A stretch of 64,000 nucleotides of DNA. Origin: Paenibacillus sp. FSL A5-0031 (GTDB lineage: Bacteria; Bacillota; Bacilli; Paenibacillales; Paenibacillaceae). A model generated the notes under the pieces. That model had not been told where the DNA came from. It worked only from the letters and a program-made list of their open reading frames with translations, and searched no databases. Positions 8,632 through 18,093 of this stretch are shown here, piece by piece. The position numbers and the translations under genes are program-made. The DNA lies in NCBI RefSeq assembly GCF_001956295.1, contig NZ_MRTD01000020.1, positions 1-64,000 of the forward strand, read 5' to 3'. The first letter of the stretch is position 1; each line of letters begins with the position of its first letter.

Positions 8632-10820
8632 GCATTTTCTACCCCCTTGATCTTGGACATTTCCTTTTGCGCCTCAACCAGCTTGTAGTATGCACCCTCG
8701 GAAGCCAGAAGCTCCTCATGTGTTCCTACTTCAACAATTTTGCCGTGATCCAGCACGACAAGCCGATCTGCATTGCGCAAAGTCGACAATCGATGGGCAA
8801 TCGCAAACGTTGTTCTTCCTTTCACCAGACGCGATATCGCTTCTTGAATTTGACGCTCCGTCACCGTATCTACGGAGGCCGTTGCTTCGTCCAGAATGAG
8901 AATTCGCGGATCATGAATAATGGCACGAGCAATAGATACTCGCTGCTTTTCTCCACCAGACAGCTTATGGCCGCGTTCACCTACTCTCGTGTCGTAACCA
9001 TCCGGCAGCTGAACGATGAAATCATGTGCATTAGCGATTTTAGCTGCGCGCATAATTTCCAGCTCTGTAGCGTCCGGTTTAGAGTAAGCAATATTTTCTG
9101 CTATCGTCCCGTCAAACAGAAACGTCTCCTGCAGCACGACGCCAATCTGCTTGCGCAGGTCGTTCTGACTAATATTGCGGATGTTCGTGCCGTCGATCGT
9201 AATCGTACCCTCATCCGAATCATAGAATCGGCAGATCATGTTAATAAACGTCGATTTTCCGGCACCGGAATGTCCGACTAATCCGATCATCTCGCCTGCG
9301 GCTACCTTTAAGTCTACGCTTTTGAGCACAGGGTGATGCTTTTCGTATCCATAAGTCACCTTTTTGAATTCAACCTCGCCTTTTACGCGGCCAATCTGTG
9401 CTGGGTTTACAGTATCGGGTACATCAGACGGGGTATCCATAATTTCAAATACGCGGTCAGCTGCCGAAATCGCATGCGTTGCCCAGTTGATCATTTGGCT
9501 TACCCACTGCAATGGTCCAAGAAGCATACCCAAATAGGTAACTAGAGCGATCAAGGTACCGATAGATAGATTGCCCTGAAGCACGGTTTTGCCGCCAAAA
9601 TACCAAATCAATAAGGTACCTGCTCCAGCGACTAAAGCGAAGATGGGGAACATACCCTGCCACAAACCTTCAATTCGAATATTATGCCGAACGAGCTCCT
9701 TATTCGCTGCCGTATAACGTGACATTTCCGTCTTTTCCTGACCAAATGCTTTAACCACACGAATACCTTGCAAAGAATCGCCAACTAAAGCATTTAATCT
9801 GAAAATAGACCTCCACTGCTGATACCACCGCCGACCGATCATCGGCCATAATACACTGGACAAAATTATCATAAGCGGCATAGGCAGCATGGCGAGCAGC
9901 GTTAATTTCCAATCAAAGCTAAACATAATGATGAAGATCGCAATGACACGCAGTGACTCACCCGAGACCCAGATGACACCATCGGTCATAAATTGCCTCA
10001 TCGCCTCTGAATCATTGTTTACCCGTCCAATGAACTGCGAGGATTGTCTTCGGTCAAAGAAGGATAACGACAATCTCATCAAGGCATTATAGACATCGTG
10101 TCGAAGATCGCCCATTAATTTGGAACCGATCCACACGCCAATAATACCGCGCACGGTCTGCATGAGGGTGACTACCAGCGAGGTCGCTGCAAGGCCGATA
10201 ACAATCCACAAAAGCGTGGTGCCCATATCCTTCGGAGTCAGCACATCATCCACAATCATTTTGGTCAAAAATGGCGGGATAAGCTCAACCAATGTTGTGA
10301 AAATCAACATAATCGCTGCCGCAACCATTTGCAGCTTGTAAGGCTTCGCGTAGCTCAGCATTCGAAACAGAACCTTGCCGTTGTTTTTACAAACGGGGCA
10401 AGCTTGAGAATCGTCCGGCAGTGGATTGCGGCATTTTGGACAGTTTCTCGGGAATTCTTTCTCAGAAACCGTTGGCCGCTCTTCGCCTTTTGCCACTGCA
10501 CCCATTAATTTAGATGCGTATCCAAATATAGAAGTAAGCGATGCTGTGTAGCGTATAAGGATAATCGGACCGTTCTTGGTATCCGCTAGCAATGAGCCGC
10601 CGCCTACTCCGCCAACAGCCCGGGCATCTGTAATATCCGAAAATGCGAGTTTAGTCACCATCATCCCATCCGAACTCCACACCGATACTTCCTTTTCAGT
10701 CAGTACCAGCCATTCTTCCCCAAACTGACCATCATTCATTAAATCTGATACGGCATGAAACAGCGTTTTCTCTCTAAGTTGTGCTTCTATCGCCTTAGGA
10801 AGCTTATTAATAAAGGTCAT
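8628..10820 (-). CDS. ABC exporter (fused permease and ATPase) with N-terminal extension and zinc ribbon
   Basis: A 730-residue half-transporter. The first 110 residues form a soluble domain of unknown role, followed by a zinc ribbon with two CxxC pairs (CPKC ... CPVC, about 130-148), six transmembrane helices (about 160-440) and an ATPase domain with GHSGAGKST, LSGGEKQR, ILILDEATASVD and the switch His in AHRLST. I choose the ATG at 10820, which has a strong GGGGGGAAG ribosome site; a GTG eight codons upstream overlaps that site and is less likely. It would act as a dimer in the membrane. The soluble extension plus zinc ribbon is not part of ordinary lipid or drug exporters and is linked to the DUF1854 partner downstream. 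Confidence 0.88.
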   Translation of the reverse strand: MTFINKLPKAIEAQLREKTLFHAVSDLMNDGQFGEEWLVLTEKEVSVWSSDGMMVTKLAFSDITDARAVGGVGGGSLLADTKNGPIILIRYTASLTSIFGYASKLMGAVAKGEERPTVSEKEFPRNCPKCRNPLPDDSQACPVCKNNGKVLFRMLSYAKPYKLQMVAAAIMLIFTTLVELIPPFLTKMIVDDVLTPKDMGTTLLWIVIGLAATSLVVTLMQTVRGIIGVWIGSKLMGDLRHDVYNALMRLSLSFFDRRQSSQFIGRVNNDSEAMRQFMTDGVIWVSGESLRVIAIFIIMFSFDWKLTLLAMLPMPLMIILSSVLWPMIGRRWYQQWRSIFRLNALVGDSLQGIRVVKAFGQEKTEMSRYTAANKELVRHNIRIEGLWQGMFPIFALVAGAGTLLIWYFGGKTVLQGNLSIGTLIALVTYLGMLLGPLQWVSQMINWATHAISAADRVFEIMDTPSDVPDTVNPAQIGRVKGEVEFKKVTYGYEKHHPVLKSVDLKVAAGEMIGLVGHSGAGKSTFINMICRFYDSDEGTITIDGTNIRNISQNDLRKQIGVVLQETFLFDGTIAENIAYSKPDATELEIMRAAKIANAHDFIVQLPDGYDTRVGERGHKLSGGEKQRVSIARAIIHDPRILILDEATASVDTVTERQIQEAISRLVKGRTTFAIAHRLSTLRNADRLVVLDHGKIVEVGTHEELLASEGAYYKLVEAQKEMSKIKGVENA

Positions 10821-10967
10821 ATTCTTCCCCCCTTTCGTTACCACCCTATTTACTCACATATCTCCATATGGGTAAAGATGGAAAATGACTATAGCTGTTT
10901 ATTACTGCTCATTTCCTCTGCATCGTTGCGTCTCTCCCTTTTGCTTTCACATTTTGAGAAAGAAAAA

Positions 10968-11006
10968 CCAAAACCCCACAACCTCTTTCGGTTGTAGGGT
11001 TTTGAT
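10968..11006. terminator. bidirectional-looking terminator
   Basis: AAAACCCCACAACC and GGTTGTAGGGTTTT form a near-perfect stem with a six-base loop (10970-11004), with T runs on both sides. On the minus strand it ends the SLH protein transcript. Confidence 0.75.
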
Positions 11007-11070
11007 ATTGTTTAGGTGTGCTGCATTGTTCCCTATATTGACTTTAGCTTCATACTCTTAATCTTATGCA

Positions 11071-14000
11071 TTAATTCACAGTAATAATTAGAGGATCGCC
11101 AGCTTCCTTTTGACCTTCTTTTGCAATGATTCTAATAATTTGACCTGCAATTAAATGATTGGACCTAATATCAAGCGAGAAAGTGCCATCACTCTTAACC
11201 CAATCCACTCCAATTACTTCATTGTTCTCATCGACAAGCAGAATAGTTGTAAGAATATGGTTAACTACTGCCATCCCGTCATAAGTTCCCTGAATATTTG
11301 AGGATTGAGCATTAACCGTACTTGTGACGACAGGTACATTTGATTTTGGAGCAGATTGTATGGTGATATAGTAAGGATCACTTGGCAATTTACCTGGCTC
11401 GTCAGTAATGACATAAATTCGGTCTCCACCCCGAAGAATAGTATAGACTAATCCAATGGACCAACGTCCAGTATTCATGTCGGGATAAGAGCCTGAATTG
11501 ATTTGGCGACCATCTTCATGGAATAATTTTATTAATGCAGTTGTAGCTGCAGTACCCTTTATTTCATTTGTATATCCGTAGATCTGATTATTAATCACAG
11601 GCAGGCTAGATTTTTCAATTGGTGCCGTTGTAGTAAGGACAAGTTCTTCACTTATTAATTTACCTCTTGCATCGGATCTAATGATCAGTTTAGCTCCAGG
11701 TAACAATGGAGGATAGGTTGGCAGAACGAAGGTAAACTCACCTAGCTGGTTAGCTGGAACACTGTAATAAAGCTTACCGTCTTCATAATATAAGTATACC
11801 GTTGCATAAGGATCCGTTATTCCAGACAATTTATAATCTGCATCCGCGTAAATGGGCACGGTAATAACAGGAACAGACGTAATTTCCGTTGGAGCAATCG
11901 CAGTAAAAATAAATGGAGCACTTTCTTTCATCTCTGGAGCAATTGCAGTCAATTGGTATTGTGCATTTGGAATTAAATCTAGTTCCCAGAAAGTCATCGA
12001 TCCTTCTGGAAGGAGGTACCCCTCTGAAATAATGGTACCATTCATGTCTTTCAAAAATAGTTTTACTTGCGGACTAGATACAACAGTCGCATGAATATAA
12101 GTAAAATCACTGAAAACTTCGCCAATTACTTTAGGAGTAGCTGTAATTGGCCTATTTTCGACGACTACAGATGCAAGCTCGCTAATGATTTTTTCATACC
12201 CTTTAGCGGATAAATATAACGTTTCCCCAGCAATTGGCGGTGATGATAATCGAATGCTAAATTTATTTCCGTAGTACTCCTCGCTTGCTTGCCCTTCACC
12301 AATAACCGTTCCATCGGATCGTTTAACGACAATGAGGGACTTAGCTTCTGCTGTACCTTTAATATATAGGGCATCCTCATAGATTATCCCCTCTATTTTA
12401 GGGGGAGTTGTCACAACCGTGGGTGCTATAACTGTAATGTAGGTAGGGTCACTCTTTCTCTTTCCATCAGCCTGCGCGTACACTTTTAATTTTTCCCCGA
12501 CAGCTAATACACTACCATCAAATAGATACACACTAAAATCGTTGCCTAAGTGGTTGTAAAACTGACCAATCAACGTTTCATCCATTCTTGTTACAGTAAT
12601 TCGGTTGGACCAGTCTTCAAGCGAACCTTTAATAAATTTAGTATCATCGTAAACGACACTTGTAATACTTGGAGACTTGGTCTTCGGTCTTTCTACAACA
12701 TTGACCAAGAACCGCTCACTTTCCCACCCTCCGTCGGAATAGAGAGTAACAAACAGTTTATCATTCCCGCTCAGTATCAAGCCTGGATTATAATCAAACA
12801 GATTAAAGCCAAAAGTATTATTAAACTTCAATTGACCTGTTTTAAGTTCCGTCCCGTTCTCCAATTCCACTTTCACATAGAATCTCTCTTTTAAAAATTG
12901 GACACTTCCACTTAGATATCCAATATCCGAGAATGTTGTCTCATTTATTGATGGCAATGGAGCGTCTTCCTCAATAATGATATCCGGAATCTCCAGAGTT
13001 TGTCCCGCTTCTACAGTGAATTCATCAGTGTAATATTTGGTTAGGCCAATATAGATATTAATAACATAAGTACCTGAAGATACATTGTTGAACGTATAAC
13101 TACCGGTTTTATTTGTTATGCTTTTATAGATTCCTGTCGTTTCATTAACTCCTGTTAAATGAATTAACATTTCATTTATAGGCAATGGCTTCGTCCCGTT
13201 ATATTTCAAATAGTATAATGAGCCTTTTACAATTGTAGTTGATTTGGCGACGGTAAAGGCTTGAGCTTCCACAACGTTTGCGTTCTTATAAGATAGGGAA
13301 TACACAACTACTTGATCTTGATCAACGCTGCCAATAGATGGGATAGTTAATTTAACCGTTGTTTTGTTCTCCAATAATTTAACCAGACTAATGTCCACTC
13401 TCTGAAAAGCTCCATTATTGATTTTTCTTGACACGATAAAATCCGATGCGTTAGGAGTATCTGTTAAGCTCTTATTGAACAAAACATCAATACTTCCATT
13501 AGCGGCAACTATGGAAGCAACCGATAAAGTAGGAGTTTCGGGCTCTGGACTCCCACCATCACCGCCAGGAAGGCCTCCACCTCCACCTCCACCGCCGCCA
13601 GGCAAAGGAATAGTTGGCTTCTTCACGTCTGGTAATACAGATTCCTTTGCATCTTCAGAAAGTATAACCTTATTTATTTGGCCATCTCCTGAAACCGTCG
13701 AAGTGCTTTTTAAATCAAGTGTCTGGACAGTTACGCCCTTATTCAAGACGATACTTGGAATAATTAATTTCTCTTTAATAAACAAGCTATTTATAGTTCC
13801 AGAAAGAACAGTTAATGCATTGAGACTAGCATTCACGTTGATATCGTTAAAGTCGCCCGCAATTGATATATTCCTCGATTTATTTTCTTTCGTTTCAGGG
13901 AGAACATGCAGATTAACAAAACCCTCTCCCGAAACATTCTGTTCTTCTATAATTGCGCTAGATAAAATTTGTGTGAGTTGAATCCTTGTTGTTCCCTCTG

Positions 14001-14898
14001 CCACAACTCTGACAACTGATTCTGGCTTATTTACAGACACCGTTCCTAACTGGCTATTTTTGATATGAATACTATTTGACCCGCCGCCTTCAATACGAGT
14101 CATACCATCAACTTTAACCTGGTCTATATAAGCGTTGCCATCACCGATTTCTTTAGAAAAGATGAGGTCTCCCATAATATGCATGTTCTTAAGAGTGACA
14201 TCAGATGATTGGATGAGTACATCACTATGAACAATATTTAAAGAAGATTCACCAAAGACACCGGGTTTGTTATAAATGACCGTACTTGAGCTAAGTGCTT
14301 TCTTAATAGCTACGACAGATTCTGCACGAGTCATTTGGCGCTGAGGTTGAAACGTTCCGTCTGAATAATTACTCATAATACCTTTATCTAAAATATTATG
14401 GATAGCCGATCTGCTCCAAGAAGGTATGCGGTTCGAGTCTTTTAGGGGAGTTAGGTTTGTTGCACCTTTATCGTTGAGTTTTAAAATCTTTGATAGTATT
14501 ACAGCAGTTTCTTGTCTTGTTATCTGTTTGTTAGGGCGAAATGTATTGTCTTCAAATCCGTTAATATATTCTTGTGCAATAGCTTTTTGTACATCTATGT
14601 ATACCCAGTCTGTCTGCTTTAAATCTTTAAAGCTAATAGTGCTTTTATCCGAATATTTGAATACCCTGTTTACAAGTGCCACAAACTCGCCTCTAGATAT
14701 TACGTTATCCGGTCGAAATGTTTGATCTGGATAACCTGTTATTAATCCTTTATCAAGCCATTCTTGTATATCCGCTTCAGCCCCATGTCCCTTAATATCT
14801 TTGATTTGGTCCGTATTACCGTAAATATTTCCAAATGGAATGAGGAAAAATAACATCATAATTAAACAACTATTTTTAAAGCTTTGTTTGTAAAACAA
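11071..14898 (-). CDS. large SLH-domain surface protein with tandem Ig-like repeats
   Basis: A 1275-residue exported protein. A signal peptide covers about 1-28, then three SLH domains (about 30-205) that bind pyruvylated secondary cell-wall polymer. A beta-helix-like region with short hydrophobic repeats follows (about 215-420), then a glycine run (GGGGGGGGLPGGDGG) as flexible hinge, a fibronectin/Big-like domain, a Cna-B or carboxypeptidase-regulatory-like domain (about 565-655), and seven degenerate repeats of about 90 residues to the C-terminus, most closing with a YITV or LVVTT-like strand before the next P-x-I start. No catalytic domain is evident, so an adhesive or structural role is inferred. 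Codon use and base composition look more AT-rich than the neighbours, and a very AT-rich leader lies upstream. Confidence 0.88.
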   Translation of the reverse strand: MFYKQSFKNSCLIMMLFFLIPFGNIYGNTDQIKDIKGHGAEADIQEWLDKGLITGYPDQTFRPDNVISRGEFVALVNRVFKYSDKSTISFKDLKQTDWVYIDVQKAIAQEYINGFEDNTFRPNKQITRQETAVILSKILKLNDKGATNLTPLKDSNRIPSWSRSAIHNILDKGIMSNYSDGTFQPQRQMTRAESVVAIKKALSSSTVIYNKPGVFGESSLNIVHSDVLIQSSDVTLKNMHIMGDLIFSKEIGDGNAYIDQVKVDGMTRIEGGGSNSIHIKNSQLGTVSVNKPESVVRVVAEGTTRIQLTQILSSAIIEEQNVSGEGFVNLHVLPETKENKSRNISIAGDFNDINVNASLNALTVLSGTINSLFIKEKLIIPSIVLNKGVTVQTLDLKSTSTVSGDGQINKVILSEDAKESVLPDVKKPTIPLPGGGGGGGGGLPGGDGGSPEPETPTLSVASIVAANGSIDVLFNKSLTDTPNASDFIVSRKINNGAFQRVDISLVKLLENKTTVKLTIPSIGSVDQDQVVVYSLSYKNANVVEAQAFTVAKSTTIVKGSLYYLKYNGTKPLPINEMLIHLTGVNETTGIYKSITNKTGSYTFNNVSSGTYVINIYIGLTKYYTDEFTVEAGQTLEIPDIIIEEDAPLPSINETTFSDIGYLSGSVQFLKERFYVKVELENGTELKTGQLKFNNTFGFNLFDYNPGLILSGNDKLFVTLYSDGGWESERFLVNVVERPKTKSPSITSVVYDDTKFIKGSLEDWSNRITVTRMDETLIGQFYNHLGNDFSVYLFDGSVLAVGEKLKVYAQADGKRKSDPTYITVIAPTVVTTPPKIEGIIYEDALYIKGTAEAKSLIVVKRSDGTVIGEGQASEEYYGNKFSIRLSSPPIAGETLYLSAKGYEKIISELASVVVENRPITATPKVIGEVFSDFTYIHATVVSSPQVKLFLKDMNGTIISEGYLLPEGSMTFWELDLIPNAQYQLTAIAPEMKESAPFIFTAIAPTEITSVPVITVPIYADADYKLSGITDPYATVYLYYEDGKLYYSVPANQLGEFTFVLPTYPPLLPGAKLIIRSDARGKLISEELVLTTTAPIEKSSLPVINNQIYGYTNEIKGTAATTALIKLFHEDGRQINSGSYPDMNTGRWSIGLVYTILRGGDRIYVITDEPGKLPSDPYYITIQSAPKSNVPVVTSTVNAQSSNIQGTYDGMAVVNHILTTILLVDENNEVIGVDWVKSDGTFSLDIRSNHLIAGQIIRIIAKEGQKEAGDPLIITVN

Positions 14899-15252
14899 TT
14901 GATTTTTTCACTCCCTCATAAAGTTGTAATCAAACGATCTTTTGAATCATTTCCAATAAATTATTCGATTTAAACCTTCTCTTAAAAACTACTCTTAATT
15001 GACATTTAATAAAAAAAATCAATTAATATTATAAAATAAATTATATTTTCTTTTACCAATTATATCAATTTAATTTTTAAAAAATGGAAATAATTATATT
15101 GATATACTTAGAGGGATTAGCCCTCCTCAATAGGCGCGGACAAAACGATAATTAGAAAAGAAGCCCGTAATTCGGTGATTTACATACTCACCGTCATTAC
15201 GGGCTTCTTTGTTATTGAATTTAGGATGGCAAAATAACAAGATAAAAGTATT
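14899..15252. other. intergenic region with AT-rich block
   Basis: The part from about 14990 to 15110 is almost pure A/T and probably contains the promoter and UP-element of the SLH protein gene; no single -35/-10 pair stands out. The part after 15150 holds the terminator of the CehA-type gene. I see no coding sequence or RNA gene. Confidence 0.5.
15157..15210 (-). terminator. strong terminator after the PHP hydrolase
   Basis: A perfect 15-bp stem (15157-15171 with 15196-15210, AAAGAAGCCCGTAAT and its complement) encloses a second stem CGGTGA/TCACCG (15173-15178, 15188-15193). Minus-strand T-rich tail. It closes the carbohydrate locus. Confidence 0.85.
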
Positions 15253-16767
15253 CTAACTCACTTGCGTCAAATTCGCGCTTGCCAAGAGCTCTTTAAAAGA
15301 GGTTATCTGCGGCTCCTTAGATCCGTAATAGAATGGGTTCGTAAAGGCGAGCAGCATTCCTGCTTCATCGCGAATATCATAGCGATACCAGTTATACGCG
15401 CCTTCTTCCCAAGGTATATTCCATTCCAGCGCCACTGGCGCTACTCCCGCAGCCGCCGCAGAAACTTCCTTCACGGATTCAGCAATACCGTTGTGAATTA
15501 AGGTTACTCGAGCGAACACATCACTCGCTACACTTAATGTGCAGTTTACTTCATGGGATACAGTCTCGCTTTTCCCCAAACTAAACGCATCAGACAAATC
15601 ACAGCCGAATCGGTAATCGTGACCACTGACTTGAATCGACGCTTCAATCACGGGTCCGCGCGACACATAAACATGACCATTTTTTACGCCTTCTAATACG
15701 TTGTCGGCACTCAAATCATCACACCACACATACGTGGAAGGGTCGCCAATTAAAGAAGGAATAGGGCTATCTTCATATTTATCTGTAGGCAGCATGTGAG
15801 AGTCAGAACCGCCAATGCCCGTAATACGATATCCTTCATTCCAGCTTGCCGTCCATAGCTGCAATGCCTTCTCTGTAGCGACAGTGTTCGGAGAAAAGGT
15901 TGGATCATTCCATATTTCCATGGAGTGTAATCCCTTTAGCTGCGTCTCCCCATATAGCCATGCCCAAGGTGCCAGCATCGGATGATTTATGGAGCAGACC
16001 GCTCCTAGCTCTGCTGCTTCCTTCATCAATCGGTCCATTCCCTGCTGCGTCGTCAAGCCACCGTCTTGTGCAGTCGCTCTCCAATCAATCCATTTCCTTA
16101 GACCAAGTGCATTCCAATGCCCGTCACCAGCTGTGACCTCCACGCCGGGAATGACAAGTGCATCTCCTTTCGCCCATGATGTAGACAGTACATTGTGATC
16201 CGTCGCTACAAAGAAATCCAGACCCTGCTTCACCGCTTGCTCACGGTTCATTAGCTGCGTCATTTTGCCATCGGACAATATGGTATGCGTATGGAAATCG
16301 CCTTTATAATAGCGGCTCCCCATCTTCCACACCTTCGCCCAGTCGTATTTGTCCATCGTGACGCCAGCATTCAAATTGCCAGTGCTCCAATATTCGCGCT
16401 CACCCTGCATCTGTGTTGATTCATATTCTGCCGGCAGAGCGCCATATCCAAGCTCCCATTCTGCTTCGAACATTCTGCCCTCTTCATTTGAAACCTCAAG
16501 CGTCCATATGCCTTGAACGATGGGACCGGGCATCGCTATGGGACTCGTAAATTCTACCTGTTTATGAACGACGATCAGCCGCTCGTTTCCACCATCTAGG
16601 AAGCAGAAGCGAATATTGTTCTCCGCATCGAATAAATGCAATCTTCCCCATGAATTTTCCTTCTCATACGTAAAGCGAATCGCAAGCCAGTCGTACTCTT
16701 CTTCAACCGCAATCGGAAAATAGCTGTTATTCTGCTCCAGCTTAACGGAAATTTGTCCCTTATTCAT
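15253..16767 (-). CDS. CehA/McbA-type PHP metallohydrolase
   Basis: A 504-residue protein with an N-terminal beta-rich domain (about 1-130) and a PHP phosphoesterase domain. Metal-binding motifs are FHTHT (His159, His161), ATDHN (Asp190, His191), NHPML (His262) and GGSDSH (Asp322, His324). The family is named for the carbaryl hydrolase CehA, but members in carbohydrate loci are common and of unknown substrate. No signal peptide, so probably cytoplasmic. It is the last gene of the PL8/GH88 group, separated from GH88 by 189 bases, and is followed by a strong terminator. A phosphodiesterase or ester-cleaving role on a decorated oligosaccharide is inference. Confidence 0.85.
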   Translation of the reverse strand: MNKGQISVKLEQNNSYFPIAVEEEYDWLAIRFTYEKENSWGRLHLFDAENNIRFCFLDGGNERLIVVHKQVEFTSPIAMPGPIVQGIWTLEVSNEEGRMFEAEWELGYGALPAEYESTQMQGEREYWSTGNLNAGVTMDKYDWAKVWKMGSRYYKGDFHTHTILSDGKMTQLMNREQAVKQGLDFFVATDHNVLSTSWAKGDALVIPGVEVTAGDGHWNALGLRKWIDWRATAQDGGLTTQQGMDRLMKEAAELGAVCSINHPMLAPWAWLYGETQLKGLHSMEIWNDPTFSPNTVATEKALQLWTASWNEGYRITGIGGSDSHMLPTDKYEDSPIPSLIGDPSTYVWCDDLSADNVLEGVKNGHVYVSRGPVIEASIQVSGHDYRFGCDLSDAFSLGKSETVSHEVNCTLSVASDVFARVTLIHNGIAESVKEVSAAAAGVAPVALEWNIPWEEGAYNWYRYDIRDEAGMLLAFTNPFYYGSKEPQITSFKELLASANLTQVS

Positions 16768-16813
16768 GGTTATTCACCTTCCATATCCTACTTTTATTCG
16801 TGTAATTCTGTAA

Positions 16814-16885
16814 CTATCCATGAGTGCCTAATCCCCGATTCCGCTTAAACCCGCCTATGCGAATCATGCCAAAAATAATAATCAT
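16814..16885 (-). other. possible short membrane peptide or gene remnant
   Basis: An open stretch from an ATG at 16885 to a TAG at 16814 would give a 23-residue peptide with a hydrophobic start and a basic end (MIIIFGMIRIGGF then KRNRGLGTHG). The frame stays open upstream for about 13 more codons with hydrophobic residues (IFGWAGL). The ribosome site is weak (GGCAGG). It could be a small membrane protein or the tail of a lost gene. Confidence 0.25.
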
Positions 16886-16956
16886 TAAACCTGCCCATCC
16901 AAAAATAGAAAGGGACTCACTACAATTTTAAAATAAAGCCTGCTCTCTTACTCCAT

Positions 16957-18075
16957 TTACTCGTACCAGTAACCTTTTATTCCTTTTTCCATCCGCATAA
17001 GTGCCTCAAGGTAAAAGTAGTCTCCCCAGATCATAAAATCATCCGGCGCTGTATTGCCTCTTACATAGTAAGAGCCATGCTTTAATAACCCTTCTGCCTC
17101 TTCTCCCATCGTGGAGTAATGACGAACAAGTGAGGTCATCGACAAATTCAGCTTCCGTTCAAATTCAGCGCGATCTGGATCGTTATCATCCAGATGGCTC
17201 ATTAATTCCAGCAAGCCCGCGGCTGTAATCGCAGAGGCAGAGCTGTCACGGTACGTCCCTTCCTCGACCTGAACATCAAAGTCCCAGTAAGCTACATCAT
17301 CCTCTGGCAGCTTTGAGAGGAAATAGGCTGCCATCCGTTTCGCTGTATCCAAATACGCCTTATTCCCGGTGTAGCGATAAGCAAGTGCAAAGCCATAAAT
17401 ACCCCATGCTTGACCGCGAGCCCATGTCGATCCGTTTGTGTACCCTTGATGTGTTGCGCCGCCTAGCGCCTCACCGGTTTCTTCATTAAAAACGAAGGTA
17501 TGATAGGAGCTGTCGTCACCTCGCACAAGGTAGCGGCGGCTTTGATCTGCCTGCTTAATGGCAACCTTATAATAACGCTCATCATCCGTTTGTTGATAAG
17601 CCCAAAATAACAATGGAAGATTCAAGAGGCAATCAATAATCATGCGCCCGCCATGCTTCTCGTCTCCAGCCTGTCCCCAAGCTTGAATGTATTGCCCTTT
17701 TTCTCTAAAGCGACGCAAAAGCACGTCTGCCGCCTGTAATGTCAACTCCCTTGCTTCCTCATCCCGCTCCAAAATCCACTGTGCTTGCGAGGATAAGGTG
17801 TATAAGAAACCGATGTCATGATGATCAAGCACAATATGCTCTTCTATACGATGCTTGAAGCTCTTTACCGTGAGCCGAGCAGCATCACGGTAAGCTTCAT
17901 CTCCGGAATATTCGTAGCATAACCACAGCATTCCACTCCAAAATCCGTTTGTCCAATCTTCATTGTCATTGAGTTCATACTTGTCGTTGACACTGACATG
18001 CGGGAAGCGAACCCCAAAACGCTGGATGTTCTTTTTTGTCTTCTCCATTGCATCTTCAATTGCCGATTTCCACAT
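16957..18075 (-). CDS. GH88 unsaturated glucuronyl hydrolase
   Basis: A 372-residue (alpha/alpha)6-barrel enzyme that hydrates and thereby opens the 4,5-unsaturated uronic acid left at the non-reducing end by polysaccharide lyases. The two catalytic aspartates known from the Bacillus sp. GL1 enzyme (Asp88, Asp149) correspond to Asp87 in HHDIGF and Asp148 in RMIIDCLLN here. Other family stretches: WTNGFWSGML near 41-50, GSTWARGQAWGIYG, and DSSASAITAAGLLE. No signal peptide, hence cytoplasmic. It starts 18 bases after the PL8 lyase gene stop, so both act in one pathway: lyase outside, GH88 inside. Confidence 0.93.
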   Translation of the reverse strand: MWKSAIEDAMEKTKKNIQRFGVRFPHVSVNDKYELNDNEDWTNGFWSGMLWLCYEYSGDEAYRDAARLTVKSFKHRIEEHIVLDHHDIGFLYTLSSQAQWILERDEEARELTLQAADVLLRRFREKGQYIQAWGQAGDEKHGGRMIIDCLLNLPLLFWAYQQTDDERYYKVAIKQADQSRRYLVRGDDSSYHTFVFNEETGEALGGATHQGYTNGSTWARGQAWGIYGFALAYRYTGNKAYLDTAKRMAAYFLSKLPEDDVAYWDFDVQVEEGTYRDSSASAITAAGLLELMSHLDDNDPDRAEFERKLNLSMTSLVRHYSTMGEEAEGLLKHGSYYVRGNTAPDDFMIWGDYFYLEALMRMEKGIKGYWYE

Positions 18076-18093
18076 GTCCTTCCATCCTCTCTG

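Noticed and set aside
13418..13981. Proline-rich open frame on the plus strand
   Set aside because: It is the antisense of the glycine hinge of the SLH protein; composition explains the open frame.
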